Assembly (NCBI GenBank): GCA_031365465.1
Contig: JANLYD010000217.1
Span: forward strand, 1-29,006
Direction of reading: 5' to 3'
DNA: 29,006 nt
Source of the DNA: JABFRJ01 sp031365465
Lineage (GTDB): Bacteria > Pseudomonadota > Alphaproteobacteria > Rhizobiales > Hyphomicrobiaceae
Below are positions 7,900 to 16,080 of the stretch, one piece after another (positions within the stretch are counted from its first letter, which is position 1; each line of letters starts with the position of its first letter). The notes under the pieces are model-generated. The model did no database searches. It was not told the origin of the DNA and saw only the letters and a list, made by a program, of their open reading frames with translations. The translations under genes and the position numbers were made by a program.

Positions 7900-9798
7900 C
7901 TACTCCGTCTGCGCGCCGCCCAGCACCTGTTGCAGCATGGTGTTGTTGACGGTGAGGCCGGCGCGTTGTTGGAGGCCCATGACGAAGGTGTTGAGCGTAT
8001 CGGCTTGCATGGACCGGGTCAGTTCGCCCTTCAGCTTGTCCGCCTGTTCCTTGCTCGGCGCTTCCGGCACGTTGACGGTGCTCACTTTGAACACGGTACG
8101 GGACTTACCGTCGGCGGTCAGCGCGGACGAGGCCATCGTGATCGGCAGCGTGAAGGCCTGCTGCACGCCGCTGGCGGTCAGGCCGGGTGGCGAGGTGGCG
8201 CGTGTGATGGCGCCGGTATTTTCGAGCTTTGCGCCGGCTTCGGCAGCGAGTGCAGTCAGGCTCTCGCCCTTGATCGACCGCTCGACGAACTTGGCGGCGA
8301 CCGTCGCCAACTCGCGACGCGTCTCGGCGTCGGTCCAGGCGGTGGTCACATCGGTTTTAACCTCGTCGAATGGTCGCTCTTTTTCCGGCGTGATCGCGAG
8401 GACGGCAACCCACGCCGCGCCGCCGTCAGCGAGATCGACAGGATCGGCATCGAGACCGACCGTGCCCGCGAACGCTGCCGCGACGATCTGTGGCGCATCG
8501 GCCGACGTCAGCGCGGGCTTGCCGTCCGGCCCCTTGCCAGTGCGGTCGACGGAGGCGATTTCCCTGTACTCGAGGCCCACTTTCTGTGCGACCTCGGCCA
8601 GCGGCTTGCCCGATGAGCGCTCATCTTCGATCTGCGTGGCGATCGTCTGCATTTCGCGCTGGGCGCGTTGGGTTTGCAGAGTGTCTTTGATTTCCGCCGA
8701 AACCTCGGCCAGCGTCTTCTGCTTGCCGGGCACGATTTCGGTCACCTTCAGCACGACGGTGGTGAATGTCCCTTCGACCACGCCGGACACCTGATCCTTG
8801 GTCAGCGCGAACGCCGCGTCGGCGATCTTGGCATCGATCATCTGTTTCTTGGCGAGCGTGCCGAGGTCGAGATCGGCCTCCTTCGCGCCGAGTTTGACGG
8901 CGGCTTCGACGAAGCTCTTGGCCTTCTGCAACTCGGGTGCTGCCTTCTCGGCGGCGGCTTTGTCGGCAAATACCATCTGCAGCACGTGGCGTCGCTCCGG
9001 CGTGTCGAAGCGCTCTTTGGTGGTTTCGTAGGTCTCTTTGATCTCGTCGTCGGTGACCGCAATCTTTGCTTTGGCCGCGTCGCGCGTCGACAACAGCATG
9101 CCGATCTTGCGCGTTTCGGGCGCCACGAACTGCCGCTTGTTGGCGTCGTAGAATGTTTTCAGTTTGGCGTCGTCGGGCGGCTCGAGTTTCACCACCTTGG
9201 CAGGGTCGAGGGTCAGATGCTCGATGACGCGGGTCTCTTCGCGATACTTGTGCAGCAGATCGATGTAGGCCTTGGGCGGGTCGATCCCGGTCAGCAGGCT
9301 GTCGGTCAGGTGTTCGCGCACGTCGTCGCGGCGGCGCATGGCCAGATAACCCGCTTCGCTCAAACCGTTCTGGCGCAGGATCGCATCGAAGCGGTCTTTT
9401 GAGAACTTGCCGTTCAACTCGGCAAAACTCGGGTCTTCGCGCACCGCGTCGGCAATCGCCTTGGTCGAGACCGTCAGCCCGAGGCCGCGCACTTCCTGGT
9501 CAAGGGCGGCGGTACCGGCGAGGCGCGAGAGCACGCGTTGGTCGAGGCCGAAATAACGGGCCTGTTCGGCTGTAATGCGGCGGCCGGCCTGACGCGAAAT
9601 CTGCTCGATTTCGGTCTGGTAGGCGCGCTGGAATTCTTCCGCATAAATGCGCTGGTCGCCGACTTTGGCGAGATAGGATGCACGGCCGCTGCTCCATTCC
9701 GGCCCGATGCCCCAGAAGGAGAAGGCAACGATCAGCGGCAGAAACAACAGCACGGCTGCAATCTTGGAGGTCGCGCCACGACGGAGCAAATCGAGCAT
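7900..9798 (-). CDS. PpiD/SurA-like membrane-anchored peptidyl-prolyl isomerase
   Basis: The 632-residue protein is anchored by one N-terminal helix (AAVLLFLPLIVAFSFWGIG, about residues 14-32), with the rest in the periplasm. It belongs to the PpiD/SurA_N family of chaperones that help outer-membrane and secreted proteins fold at the Sec exit. A SurA-type N-terminal region (about 35-220) begins YLAKVGDQRIYAEEFQRAYQ. A parvulin (PpiC-like) domain follows at about 235-375, and then a long C-terminal chaperone region. The parvulin part looks divergent, as in many PpiD proteins. The ATG at 9798 (MLDLLRRGATSK) fits relatives; an in-frame start at 9864 would add 22 unlikely residues. Neighbours give no extra functional hint. 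Confidence 0.88.
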   Translation of the reverse strand: MLDLLRRGATSKIAAVLLFLPLIVAFSFWGIGPEWSSGRASYLAKVGDQRIYAEEFQRAYQTEIEQISRQAGRRITAEQARYFGLDQRVLSRLAGTAALDQEVRGLGLTVSTKAIADAVREDPSFAELNGKFSKDRFDAILRQNGLSEAGYLAMRRRDDVREHLTDSLLTGIDPPKAYIDLLHKYREETRVIEHLTLDPAKVVKLEPPDDAKLKTFYDANKRQFVAPETRKIGMLLSTRDAAKAKIAVTDDEIKETYETTKERFDTPERRHVLQMVFADKAAAEKAAPELQKAKSFVEAAVKLGAKEADLDLGTLAKKQMIDAKIADAAFALTKDQVSGVVEGTFTTVVLKVTEIVPGKQKTLAEVSAEIKDTLQTQRAQREMQTIATQIEDERSSGKPLAEVAQKVGLEYREIASVDRTGKGPDGKPALTSADAPQIVAAAFAGTVGLDADPVDLADGGAAWVAVLAITPEKERPFDEVKTDVTTAWTDAETRRELATVAAKFVERSIKGESLTALAAEAGAKLENTGAITRATSPPGLTASGVQQAFTLPITMASSALTADGKSRTVFKVSTVNVPEAPSKEQADKLKGELTRSMQADTLNTFVMGLQQRAGLTVNNTMLQQVLGGAQTE

Positions 9799-9988
9799 CG
9801 GCAATCTTTCAGTCGGTTCGATTGGGGGTAATCGACGCAGCCGTCCCGCGCGTCCAAGTTTCACCCATGGCCCTAGCCCACCCGGCTCGCGCTGTCGATA
9901 CTGATGGCTGACATGAAACGCGAGTTCTACCCGTGCCTGGCTCGCGCCGGCCTGCCGGCTCGTTAGAACCGGGGCGGGAGACTAGTAC

Positions 9989-10597
9989 TCACGGGGCCGG
10001 TGAAGACGGGCTGGGGACCAGCGGGAAAAACGCACCGCCACTCCACACCCCCAAGCTATCCGGCCGCACCTCGTCGTCGACTGCGAGGGCGACCAAATCC
10101 TGATAGAGGGCGCGGGTGACGAGCGCTTCCAGCCTGCCGCGCACAGTGAGATAGGGCTTGAGGCCGCCGCTCGCGGGTTCGAGCACGAAGCGAAGGGGAT
10201 GATCGGCGTCGCACGTCACGATATCGTCGACGTTGGTGCGAAACACCAGAACCTGGTCGTCGCCCGCGCCACGGCACTCCATTTCCACGGCCAGGAACGG
10301 CGCATCGGCCACTCGCACGTCCACCTTTTCCGCAGGTGTCACGAGATAGGTCCGCCCGTCGGCATCCCGGCGCAGCACCCGGGCGAACAGCTTGACCAGC
10401 GGTTTGCGTCCGATCGGGCTGTTCTGATAGATCCACGTGCCGTCGCGCAAAATTTCCAGGCCGATGTCGCCGCAATAGGGCGGATTCCAGCGTTCCACGG
10501 GGGCTGGCCCCTGGCCGCCCTGCTCCTTGAGAATGGCCTCGAGCCCACTGATCAGCGGCATCGACGGAGGTGGAACTCGGGTGACGTCGTCTGGCAT
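9989..10597 (-). CDS. DUF1285 family protein
   Basis: This 202-residue cytoplasmic protein matches the DUF1285 family by memory of its conserved blocks. These are WNPPYCGDIGLEILRDGTW (residues 38-56), YQNSPIGRKPLVKLFARVLRR (57-77), TYLVTPAEKVDVRVADAPFLAVE (83-105) and DHPLRFVLE. The family is widespread in proteobacteria and has no established function. The gene starts 45 bases after the end of the gamma-glutamyltransferase gene on the same strand and may be co-transcribed with it. The Pro/Ser-rich tail (PLVPSPSSPAP) looks disordered. Confidence 0.85.
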   Translation of the reverse strand: MPDDVTRVPPPSMPLISGLEAILKEQGGQGPAPVERWNPPYCGDIGLEILRDGTWIYQNSPIGRKPLVKLFARVLRRDADGRTYLVTPAEKVDVRVADAPFLAVEMECRGAGDDQVLVFRTNVDDIVTCDADHPLRFVLEPASGGLKPYLTVRGRLEALVTRALYQDLVALAVDDEVRPDSLGVWSGGAFFPLVPSPSSPAP

Positions 10598-10642
10598 GGC
10601 CGCCTCTGATAAAGCTTGTCTCGAGCACGCAACGCCGGTTGA

Positions 10643-12415
10643 TCAGTTGCCGCGAGCCACACCTTCGCGGCGCGGGTCGGCACCGCCCTCGAGCCAACCG
10701 TCGCGGCGCCGGACGATGACGTGCAAGCCCGAGGGCACGTCGGCGTTGACGACTTTGTGACCGTACGCCGCCATCTTGAGGCCGATCAAGTCGCCACTCA
10801 GTTTGCTCTCGATTTCGAACGGCCCGTTGCGGCTGCCGAAAGTGGGAAGGTCGACCGCCGCTTGCGCATCGAGCCGCCAATCGACGATGCCGACGATGGT
10901 CTTGACGACGTGCAAGATAATGGCGCTGCCGCCGGCCGAGCCGACGACGGCCATCAGCTTGCCATTCGGCGCGAACACGAACGTGGGTGCCATCGACGAG
11001 CGCGGGCGTTTGCCCGGAGCTGCCGCGTTGGCCACCGCGTTGCCGGCCGCGTCCACGGGACGGAATGAAAAATCGGTCAGCTGATTGTTGAGCAGGAAGC
11101 CTGCGGCCATCCGATGCGCGCCGAACGCCGTCTCGATGGTGGTTGTCATGGCGGCCGCGTTGCCGTCGCCGTCGACGATGGAGATATGGCTGGTGCCCGG
11201 AACTTCTGCGGTGGCGTCTGCCCCCGCTCGCTTGGCCGCCGCTGCGGGCGGCGTGCCGGGCAACGCCTTGCCTTGCGTCGTGCCGGCGGCGATCAGCGTA
11301 CGCCTTTGCGTAAGGTATGCGCGGTCGAGCAGTCCGGTTGGCACCGGCACGAAGTCGGGATCAGCGATAAACTGGTCGCGGTCGGCGAAGGCCAACTTCT
11401 CGGCCTCGGCAATCAGATGTAAGGCGCGCGGCGCCAGAGGCACGGTGCCGAGATCGAGCGGTTCGAGCAGCGCCAGCGTCGCGCCCACCGTCAGCGCGCC
11501 CGACGATGGTGGCCCCATGCCGCAAATGCGATGCTGGCGATACAGGCTGCACAGCGCCGGGCGTTGCTTGCTGCCATAGGCGGTCAAATCAGCGAGGGTG
11601 ATGCGGGGGACTTGCTCGGCGATCGCCGCCGCGATCGGACCCGCATAAAAAGCCCTCGCACCTCCGATAGCCAATGCTCGCAGCGTTTCGGCGAAGGCCG
11701 GATTTTTGAGCACGTGCCCCACCGGCCAGGGTTTCCCCGTCGCATCGAACAGGTAGGCTCGCGCCACCGCATCGAACGAGGCGGCGCCACCCGGCTCCGC
11801 TGCCAGCAGCGCATGCAGTCTCGGCGAAACCGGGAAGCCATTTTCAGCGAGAGCGATGGCGGGTGCGAACAGCTGAGGCCACGGCAACTTGCCATGCGCG
11901 CGGTAGGCCGTTTCGAGCAGGTGCGGCACCCCCGGGACACCCGTGCTGGCGCCACTCAGAACAGCCGCTGGAAACGGCATCGGAGTGCCATCCGGCTGTA
12001 GGAACTGGCGGGCATCCGTCGCCTGCGGCGCGGTCTCGCGTCCGTCGAACGAACTGACGCGCTTGGCCTTGGCGTTCCAGTGGATCAGGAATGCGCCGCC
12101 GCCAAGCCCGGACGATTGTGGCTCGACCAGATTGAGCACCAGTTGCACAGCGATAGCGGCATCGACGGCGCTGCCGCCCGCCTCCAGGATCGCCAATCCC
12201 GCGTCGGTGGCGTGCGGGTTGGCGGCAACCACCATGCGGTGACGTGCCACGACCAGCGTTTTGGCAGCCAATCCCGATGCGACTTCCGGCACAGCGGCCG
12301 TCAGTTGCGCCGATGCACAACTCCAGCTCAGACTGAGAGCAAGAGCTATGCGCAAAGCCGCCCGCACATGGGCTGCAAGCTGATGCCGCGCTGGGCCCGT
12401 CGGAAGATCGCTCAT
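10643..12415 (-). CDS. ggt: Gamma-glutamyltransferase (periplasmic)
   Basis: The enzyme cleaves the gamma-glutamyl bond of glutathione and related compounds, hydrolysing or transferring the glutamyl group in the periplasm. The 590-residue proenzyme has a probable signal peptide (hydrophobic AALRIALALSLSWSCASA, about residues 19-36). The large-chain core is AANPHATDAGLAILEAGGSAVDAA and the substrate arginine is in FDGRETAP (R126). Self-cleavage is expected before T408 in GTSHISIVDGDGNA. The oxyanion/substrate motif GSAGGSAI is at 492-499 and the family-typical GGADPRREG is near the C-terminus. The ATG at 12415 is chosen because the longer in-frame start would run into nadQ and mask the signal peptide. 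It lies 52 bases after nadQ and 45 before the DUF1285 gene. Confidence 0.93.
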   Translation of the reverse strand: MSDLPTGPARHQLAAHVRAALRIALALSLSWSCASAQLTAAVPEVASGLAAKTLVVARHRMVVAANPHATDAGLAILEAGGSAVDAAIAVQLVLNLVEPQSSGLGGGAFLIHWNAKAKRVSSFDGRETAPQATDARQFLQPDGTPMPFPAAVLSGASTGVPGVPHLLETAYRAHGKLPWPQLFAPAIALAENGFPVSPRLHALLAAEPGGAASFDAVARAYLFDATGKPWPVGHVLKNPAFAETLRALAIGGARAFYAGPIAAAIAEQVPRITLADLTAYGSKQRPALCSLYRQHRICGMGPPSSGALTVGATLALLEPLDLGTVPLAPRALHLIAEAEKLAFADRDQFIADPDFVPVPTGLLDRAYLTQRRTLIAAGTTQGKALPGTPPAAAAKRAGADATAEVPGTSHISIVDGDGNAAAMTTTIETAFGAHRMAAGFLLNNQLTDFSFRPVDAAGNAVANAAAPGKRPRSSMAPTFVFAPNGKLMAVVGSAGGSAIILHVVKTIVGIVDWRLDAQAAVDLPTFGSRNGPFEIESKLSGDLIGLKMAAYGHKVVNADVPSGLHVIVRRRDGWLEGGADPRREGVARGN

Positions 12416-12467
12416 TACAAAACGCCGCCACTTTTTCTCCAGCGATAATCCTGCCACGTTCGGCTGA

Positions 12468-13478
12468 TCACTGCGAGCGCCGCGGCCGTTCCAACAGGAC
12501 GTCGCGCCGGAACCGATAGAGTTTCGCTGGGCGACCGCCGGTGTGGGATTTGATGCCGCCGGTCGGCTCGACCAGCCGCGCCGTTTCGATCTGCCGCCGG
12601 AAGTTCTGTTTATGAAGGTTCGGGCCAAGGATGATTTCGACCGTGCGCTGCAGATCGTAAAGGCTGAATTCCTCGTCCATCAGTTCGAAGACGACGGGAC
12701 GCGCCGTCAAATCCGCCCTAAGTTGCGCAAGGGCGGCAGCAAGAATTCGCCGATGCCCCGGTGTCATCGGCCGCCCAACCGTGGGGCGCGGCGGGTTGGA
12801 CGCCACTTCCTCCGCAATCATCCCGGCTTCGACAAGGATCTCGAAACGGACGGCAACCTTGGTCGCGTCCCAATCTGCTGCGGGACCCGCGAACGCAAGC
12901 CGAATGCGCGCCATGCGCTCTGCCAGCTGACGGGCGGCTGCGGCCTTGCTCGGGCGGCCCTTGCCCTTCTCGGCGACGGTACTACCCGCCCAGTGCTGCA
13001 GCTGCGGCACGATCAACTCGTCGATCAGACGGGGGCGGCCGGCGCGCCAATCTTCCCATGGAAGATGCAGATAACATCCCTGCCGGCGGCTTGGGTGGGT
13101 CCGCCGCCGCGAAGCGCCGGCCAGCCGGCGGCCACGGTGCGTATCGTGGACCAACGCCAGATACCCGAGCATTACCCGTTCGGGGTTGTCCGGGTCGACG
13201 AACGCGGTCACTTGCTGCAGATGGCCCAAGCTATGCCCGGTTTGCTGCTCGACCGGTGTCCGCAGGCATTGCTGCAGCGAGCTAAATTCACCGGGCGCAA
13301 ACGGCACCGAAGGAAGCCGGTCGACGCCGTCACCGCTCTGCGACGCGATCATCTCGACGACGGGTTCGTTGTCGGCGATCGAGACTATGGCGGCAACCAG
13401 TTCGATTTCGGCCTTCCGCGTCATCGGCGGTACTTTGGAGCGTCGGTCCAATCGGCTTGCGCGTTTCACGAGCGTCAC
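12468..13478 (-). CDS. nadQ: NadQ-type transcriptional regulator (degenerate Nudix + winged helix)
   Basis: The product (336 residues) has an N-terminal Nudix-like domain (about residues 24-165) and a C-terminal winged-helix-like region. The latter contains FELMDEEFSLYDLQRTVEIILGPNLHKQNFRR and GGRPAKLYRFRRDVLLERP, here split across residues 265-333. This matches the alphaproteobacterial COG4111/NadQ family, proposed repressors of NAD biosynthesis genes. The catalytic Nudix box is not intact (LRTPVEQQTGHSLG instead of REXXEE), consistent with ligand sensing rather than hydrolysis. The start is uncertain: a GTG at 13478 has AGGGGG eight bases upstream, while an ATG at 13424 gives a shorter N-terminus. 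No nad gene is in the window, so its regulon lies elsewhere. Confidence 0.75.
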   Translation of the reverse strand: MTLVKRASRLDRRSKVPPMTRKAEIELVAAIVSIADNEPVVEMIASQSGDGVDRLPSVPFAPGEFSSLQQCLRTPVEQQTGHSLGHLQQVTAFVDPDNPERVMLGYLALVHDTHRGRRLAGASRRRTHPSRRQGCYLHLPWEDWRAGRPRLIDELIVPQLQHWAGSTVAEKGKGRPSKAAAARQLAERMARIRLAFAGPAADWDATKVAVRFEILVEAGMIAEEVASNPPRPTVGRPMTPGHRRILAAALAQLRADLTARPVVFELMDEEFSLYDLQRTVEIILGPNLHKQNFRRQIETARLVEPTGGIKSHTGGRPAKLYRFRRDVLLERPRRSQ

Positions 13479-13598
13479 GCGGGCGGCCCCCTGTCGAGGA
13501 TCAACTGAAATCGGGCGCCTAGGCGGTTGGCCCAGTCATCGGCGAAACTCGCGTTCGCGACGCAACAACGGATGCCTCGCTACGGCACGCAATAAACT

Positions 13599-13626
13599 GT
13601 GCAGCGTGATCTTCGTCACGCACACA
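13599..13626. terminator. Hairpin in the DUF502-nadQ gap, possible terminator
   Basis: gcgtga (13604-13609) pairs with tcacgc (13616-13621) around a tcttcg loop. Outer tgtg/caca bases can extend it. It lies about 95 bases downstream of the DUF502 gene on the minus strand and is followed there by cagtttattg, a poor T-run. It may end DUF502 transcription or be part of the nadQ promoter region. The rest of the 240-base gap shows nothing else. Confidence 0.25.
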
Positions 13627-13719
13627 ACGCGTCCGCAATGGTGCCTTGCGGCTAGCGGCGCGCATCGCAACTGGCATGAATACGCCATTGGGCTGATGGA
13701 TATTCACCCAAAGTCGGGA

Positions 13720-14514
13720 TCATGTGACCGAAACGGGCGACTTTGGTGCGGTTTTGGCCGCAGCGGCGAGCTCTGCCAGACGCTTCTGGGCGCCCGGATT
13801 TACCATTCCGGCCGAAATGATTATTTTGGCGGCATCCTCGACGCTCAGCTCGATCGGCAGTACGGACGCCCGAGGCACAAACACGACAAATCCTGATGGC
13901 GGCAACAAGTGCGTCGGCATGAACACGCTGACGAGGTCTTCACCGGGACGAACCGCAGCGATCTCATCAGCGGCAGCACCCGTCAAAAACACGATCGCCC
14001 AAATCCCCTTCGACGGGAATTCCATCAATGCAACCTTCTGAAAGGACTGCGACTGACTGGACGCTGCCAGCACACTTTCGAAGATCTGTTTGGTGCCGCG
14101 ATACAGATTGCGCACGACCGGCATGCGACCGAGCATCATTTCACCGGTGCTGATCACGGTACGGCCGATCAAGTTGGCCGCCAGCGCACCGATCATGATC
14201 AAGGCGATAACTGCGAAAATCGCACCGAAGCCGGGCACATTGAATGGCAGGTAAGTATCGGGGTTGTAGACTGCGGGGATATACGGCTTTACCCAGCGAT
14301 CAAAAAGATTGATGACGTAGAGCGCCACGTAGAGAGTGATCGTCACCGGGCCGACGATGACCAACCCAGTCAGGAAGTAGTTGCGCAACCGCGCGCCCAC
14401 ACCGACTCTCGGCGGTGTCTCGTCTTCGGTCAGCTTGGCGAGCGATCCCGAGATATCCGTACGCGGGTGTTGTGTTGCCGTCGCACCGCTGGAAGCAACC
14501 GTATTCTTTCGCAT
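13720..14514 (-). CDS. DUF502 family membrane protein
   Basis: The 264-residue protein belongs to the DUF502 family of inner-membrane proteins of unknown role. After a polar, probably cytoplasmic N-terminus (residues 1-42) come two hydrophobic segments. The first is LRNYFLTGLVIVGPVTITLYVALYVI, about 43-68; the second is around FGAIFAVIALIMIGALAANLIG, 96-117. The family signature follows: GRMPVVRNLYRGTKQIFESV, then KVALMEFPSKGIWAIVFLTG and FMPTHLLPPSGFVVFVPR (all broken here into recognisable blocks). The C-terminus is Ala/Lys-rich. In relatives the gene often sits near recG and glmS; here glmS is about 2.7 kb away and recG is absent. Confidence 0.88.
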   Translation of the reverse strand: MRKNTVASSGATATQHPRTDISGSLAKLTEDETPPRVGVGARLRNYFLTGLVIVGPVTITLYVALYVINLFDRWVKPYIPAVYNPDTYLPFNVPGFGAIFAVIALIMIGALAANLIGRTVISTGEMMLGRMPVVRNLYRGTKQIFESVLAASSQSQSFQKVALMEFPSKGIWAIVFLTGAAADEIAAVRPGEDLVSVFMPTHLLPPSGFVVFVPRASVLPIELSVEDAAKIIISAGMVNPGAQKRLAELAAAAKTAPKSPVSVT

Positions 14515-14665
14515 GCGCCGTCCTGTTCACCCTCGACACCGGCGTGCCAGCCAATACCGCCGACGCCCCACTGTATGATCCTACCATGTCTGGCCGGGAA
14601 AGAGTAAGTGAGCGGTTGCCCACGCATCGGTCAAAGCGATCGAGTTGCGTCGCTTACTTGGTCGT

Positions 14666-15151
14666 TTACAGCTTGGCCAGACCCGTGCTGAGCCGGTCGA
14701 GCAAGCGCATCAAAAGATAGCTTTCCTCGATCGAAAAATCGGCAAGGGCCGCATCGTAGAAACCACGAATGCTCGGCCGCATGTCCGCCCACGTGCGCAC
14801 ACCTTTGTCGGTCAGCCGCACATGGCGCAGACGCCCGTCGCCCTTGGTTCGCGTCCGGTCGATCAGTCCGGCCGTCTCGAGCCGATCCAGGATTGCAGTG
14901 AGGCTTTGACGGCTGACCATCAGATATTCCATCAGGTCCTTGACGGTTAATCCGTGCTTTTCCACCTGCGGTCGGGACAGTGCACCCAGCACGGCCCATT
15001 GCTGAGTCGTCGTTCCGAACGCGCTGACCGCGCTCGTTCCAACTTTATGCATGAGGTTGGAACCCTGATAGAGTTTGAAAAACAGCCGATTTGCAATGTC
15101 ACCCTGATCCGCTGGCCGGTCGGTAACTGAACGTTTGTTCGCGTGAGCCAT
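14666..15151 (-). CDS. MarR-family regulator, BadR-like
   Basis: The 161-residue protein is a MarR-type winged-helix repressor, expected to act as a dimer. The DNA-binding region reads LTVKDLMEYLMVSRQSLTAILDRLETAGLIDR, a helix-turn-helix at about residues 68-99, with the wing in TKGDGRLRHVRLT. It diverges from a BadH-like dehydrogenase gene, the same arrangement as badR/badH of Rhodopseudomonas palustris, where BadR represses cyclohexanecarboxylate degradation genes. The ATG at 15151 is preferred. In-frame ATGs at 15184 and 15193 would place the likely operator (15179-15192) inside the gene. The BadR assignment rests on context and is an inference; the MarR family is clear. Confidence 0.85.
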   Translation of the reverse strand: MAHANKRSVTDRPADQGDIANRLFFKLYQGSNLMHKVGTSAVSAFGTTTQQWAVLGALSRPQVEKHGLTVKDLMEYLMVSRQSLTAILDRLETAGLIDRTRTKGDGRLRHVRLTDKGVRTWADMRPSIRGFYDAALADFSIEESYLLMRLLDRLSTGLAKL

Positions 15152-15178
15152 GACGCCATCCACAGGGAGTTGACCGGC

Positions 15179-15192
15179 TGACATATGTATCA
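15179..15192. promoter_or_regulatory. Candidate MarR/BadR operator
   Basis: The imperfect palindrome TGACATATGTATCA contains the perfect eight-base palindrome ACATATGT (15181-15188). It lies between the divergent MarR gene (start 15151) and the dehydrogenase gene (start 15248). Position and AT-rich dyad form suit a MarR-type operator controlling both genes. No binding data can be inferred. Confidence 0.4.
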
Positions 15193-15247
15193 TAGGCCTG
15201 ATGCTTTAAGACAGCCAAAACATCTCGTTCAACAGGGAGTAGCTCTC

Positions 15248-16015
15248 ATGCGCGGTCTCCAGGCAAAAACGGTCGTGGTCACGGGCGGCGGCGGCGGGAT
15301 TGGCGGCGCAACGTGCCGGCGGTTTGGCGCGGCTGGTGCGCGAGTAGCCGTTCTCGATCGCAATCTCGATGCAGCGACGACGATTGCCGACGCTATCGTC
15401 GCCGCCGGCGGAACGGCTATCGCCTTTGCCTGCGACATCACGCGCCGCGAAGACGTGGACAAAGCGGTCGCCGACGTCGTCACTCGCTTTGGTGCCATCG
15501 ACGTTCTGGTCAACAACGCCGGCTGGGACATCTTCAAACCCTTCACCAAGACGCAGCCCGGCGACTGGGAGCGGCTGATCGCGATCAATCTGACCGGTGC
15601 CCTGCACATGCATCACGCGGTTTTGCCGGGTATGGTGGCCCGCAAGGCTGGGCGCATCGTCAACATCGCCTCGGACGCCGCCCGCGTCGGCTCCTCCGGC
15701 GAAGCCGTTTATGCAGCGTGCAAGGGAGGCTTGGTCTCCTTCTCGAAGACCATCGCGCGTGAGCACGCCCGCCATGGCATCACCGTCAACGTAGTGTGTC
15801 CCGGCCCGACGGACACGGCGCTGTTTGCGGACTACAAGGAAGGTGCCGGCGACCCGGTGAAGTTGGAAGAGGCGTTCCGGCGCGCCATCCCACTCGGCCG
15901 CATCGGCCAGCCCGACGATCTTCCGGGCGCCATCCTCTTTTTCGCCAGCGATGACGCCGGCTACATCACCGGGCAGGTGCTGAGCGTGTCCGGCGGCCTG
16001 ACCATGGCCGGCTGA
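15248..16015 (+). CDS. badH: Short-chain dehydrogenase, BadH-like (2-hydroxycyclohexanecarboxyl-CoA dehydrogenase)
   Basis: The 255-residue protein is a classical NAD(P)-dependent SDR. The cofactor loop TGGGGGIG is at 12-19, NNAG at 89-92, and the catalytic residues are N114, S142, Y155 and K159 (YAACK). The stretches NNAGWDIFKPFTKT, LHMHHAVLPGM and ASDAARVGSSGEAVYAACKGG are very close to what I recall of R. palustris BadH. BadH oxidises 2-hydroxycyclohexane-1-carboxyl-CoA to the 2-keto form in cyclohexanecarboxylate degradation. AGGGAG lies eight bases before the ATG at 15248. The partner genes badI, aliA, aliB and badK are not next to it, so the dehydrogenase stands alone with its MarR neighbour. 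The SDR family is certain; the substrate is inferred from similarity. Confidence 0.8.
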   Translation: MRGLQAKTVVVTGGGGGIGGATCRRFGAAGARVAVLDRNLDAATTIADAIVAAGGTAIAFACDITRREDVDKAVADVVTRFGAIDVLVNNAGWDIFKPFTKTQPGDWERLIAINLTGALHMHHAVLPGMVARKAGRIVNIASDAARVGSSGEAVYAACKGGLVSFSKTIAREHARHGITVNVVCPGPTDTALFADYKEGAGDPVKLEEAFRRAIPLGRIGQPDDLPGAILFFASDDAGYITGQVLSVSGGLTMAG

Positions 16016-16080
16016 CAGCCGGTTCTGCGCGTCCCGCTTGCCGACTGGCGTCGCTGCGCGGCGCTACCGGCGGCAGATGT

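Noticed and set aside
7183..8616. A 477-codon plus-strand open frame opposite the CoA-binding and ppiD-like genes
   Set aside because: It spans two unrelated minus-strand genes and the palindromic gap between them, with low-complexity Arg/Gly/His-rich translation; codon-bias shadow.
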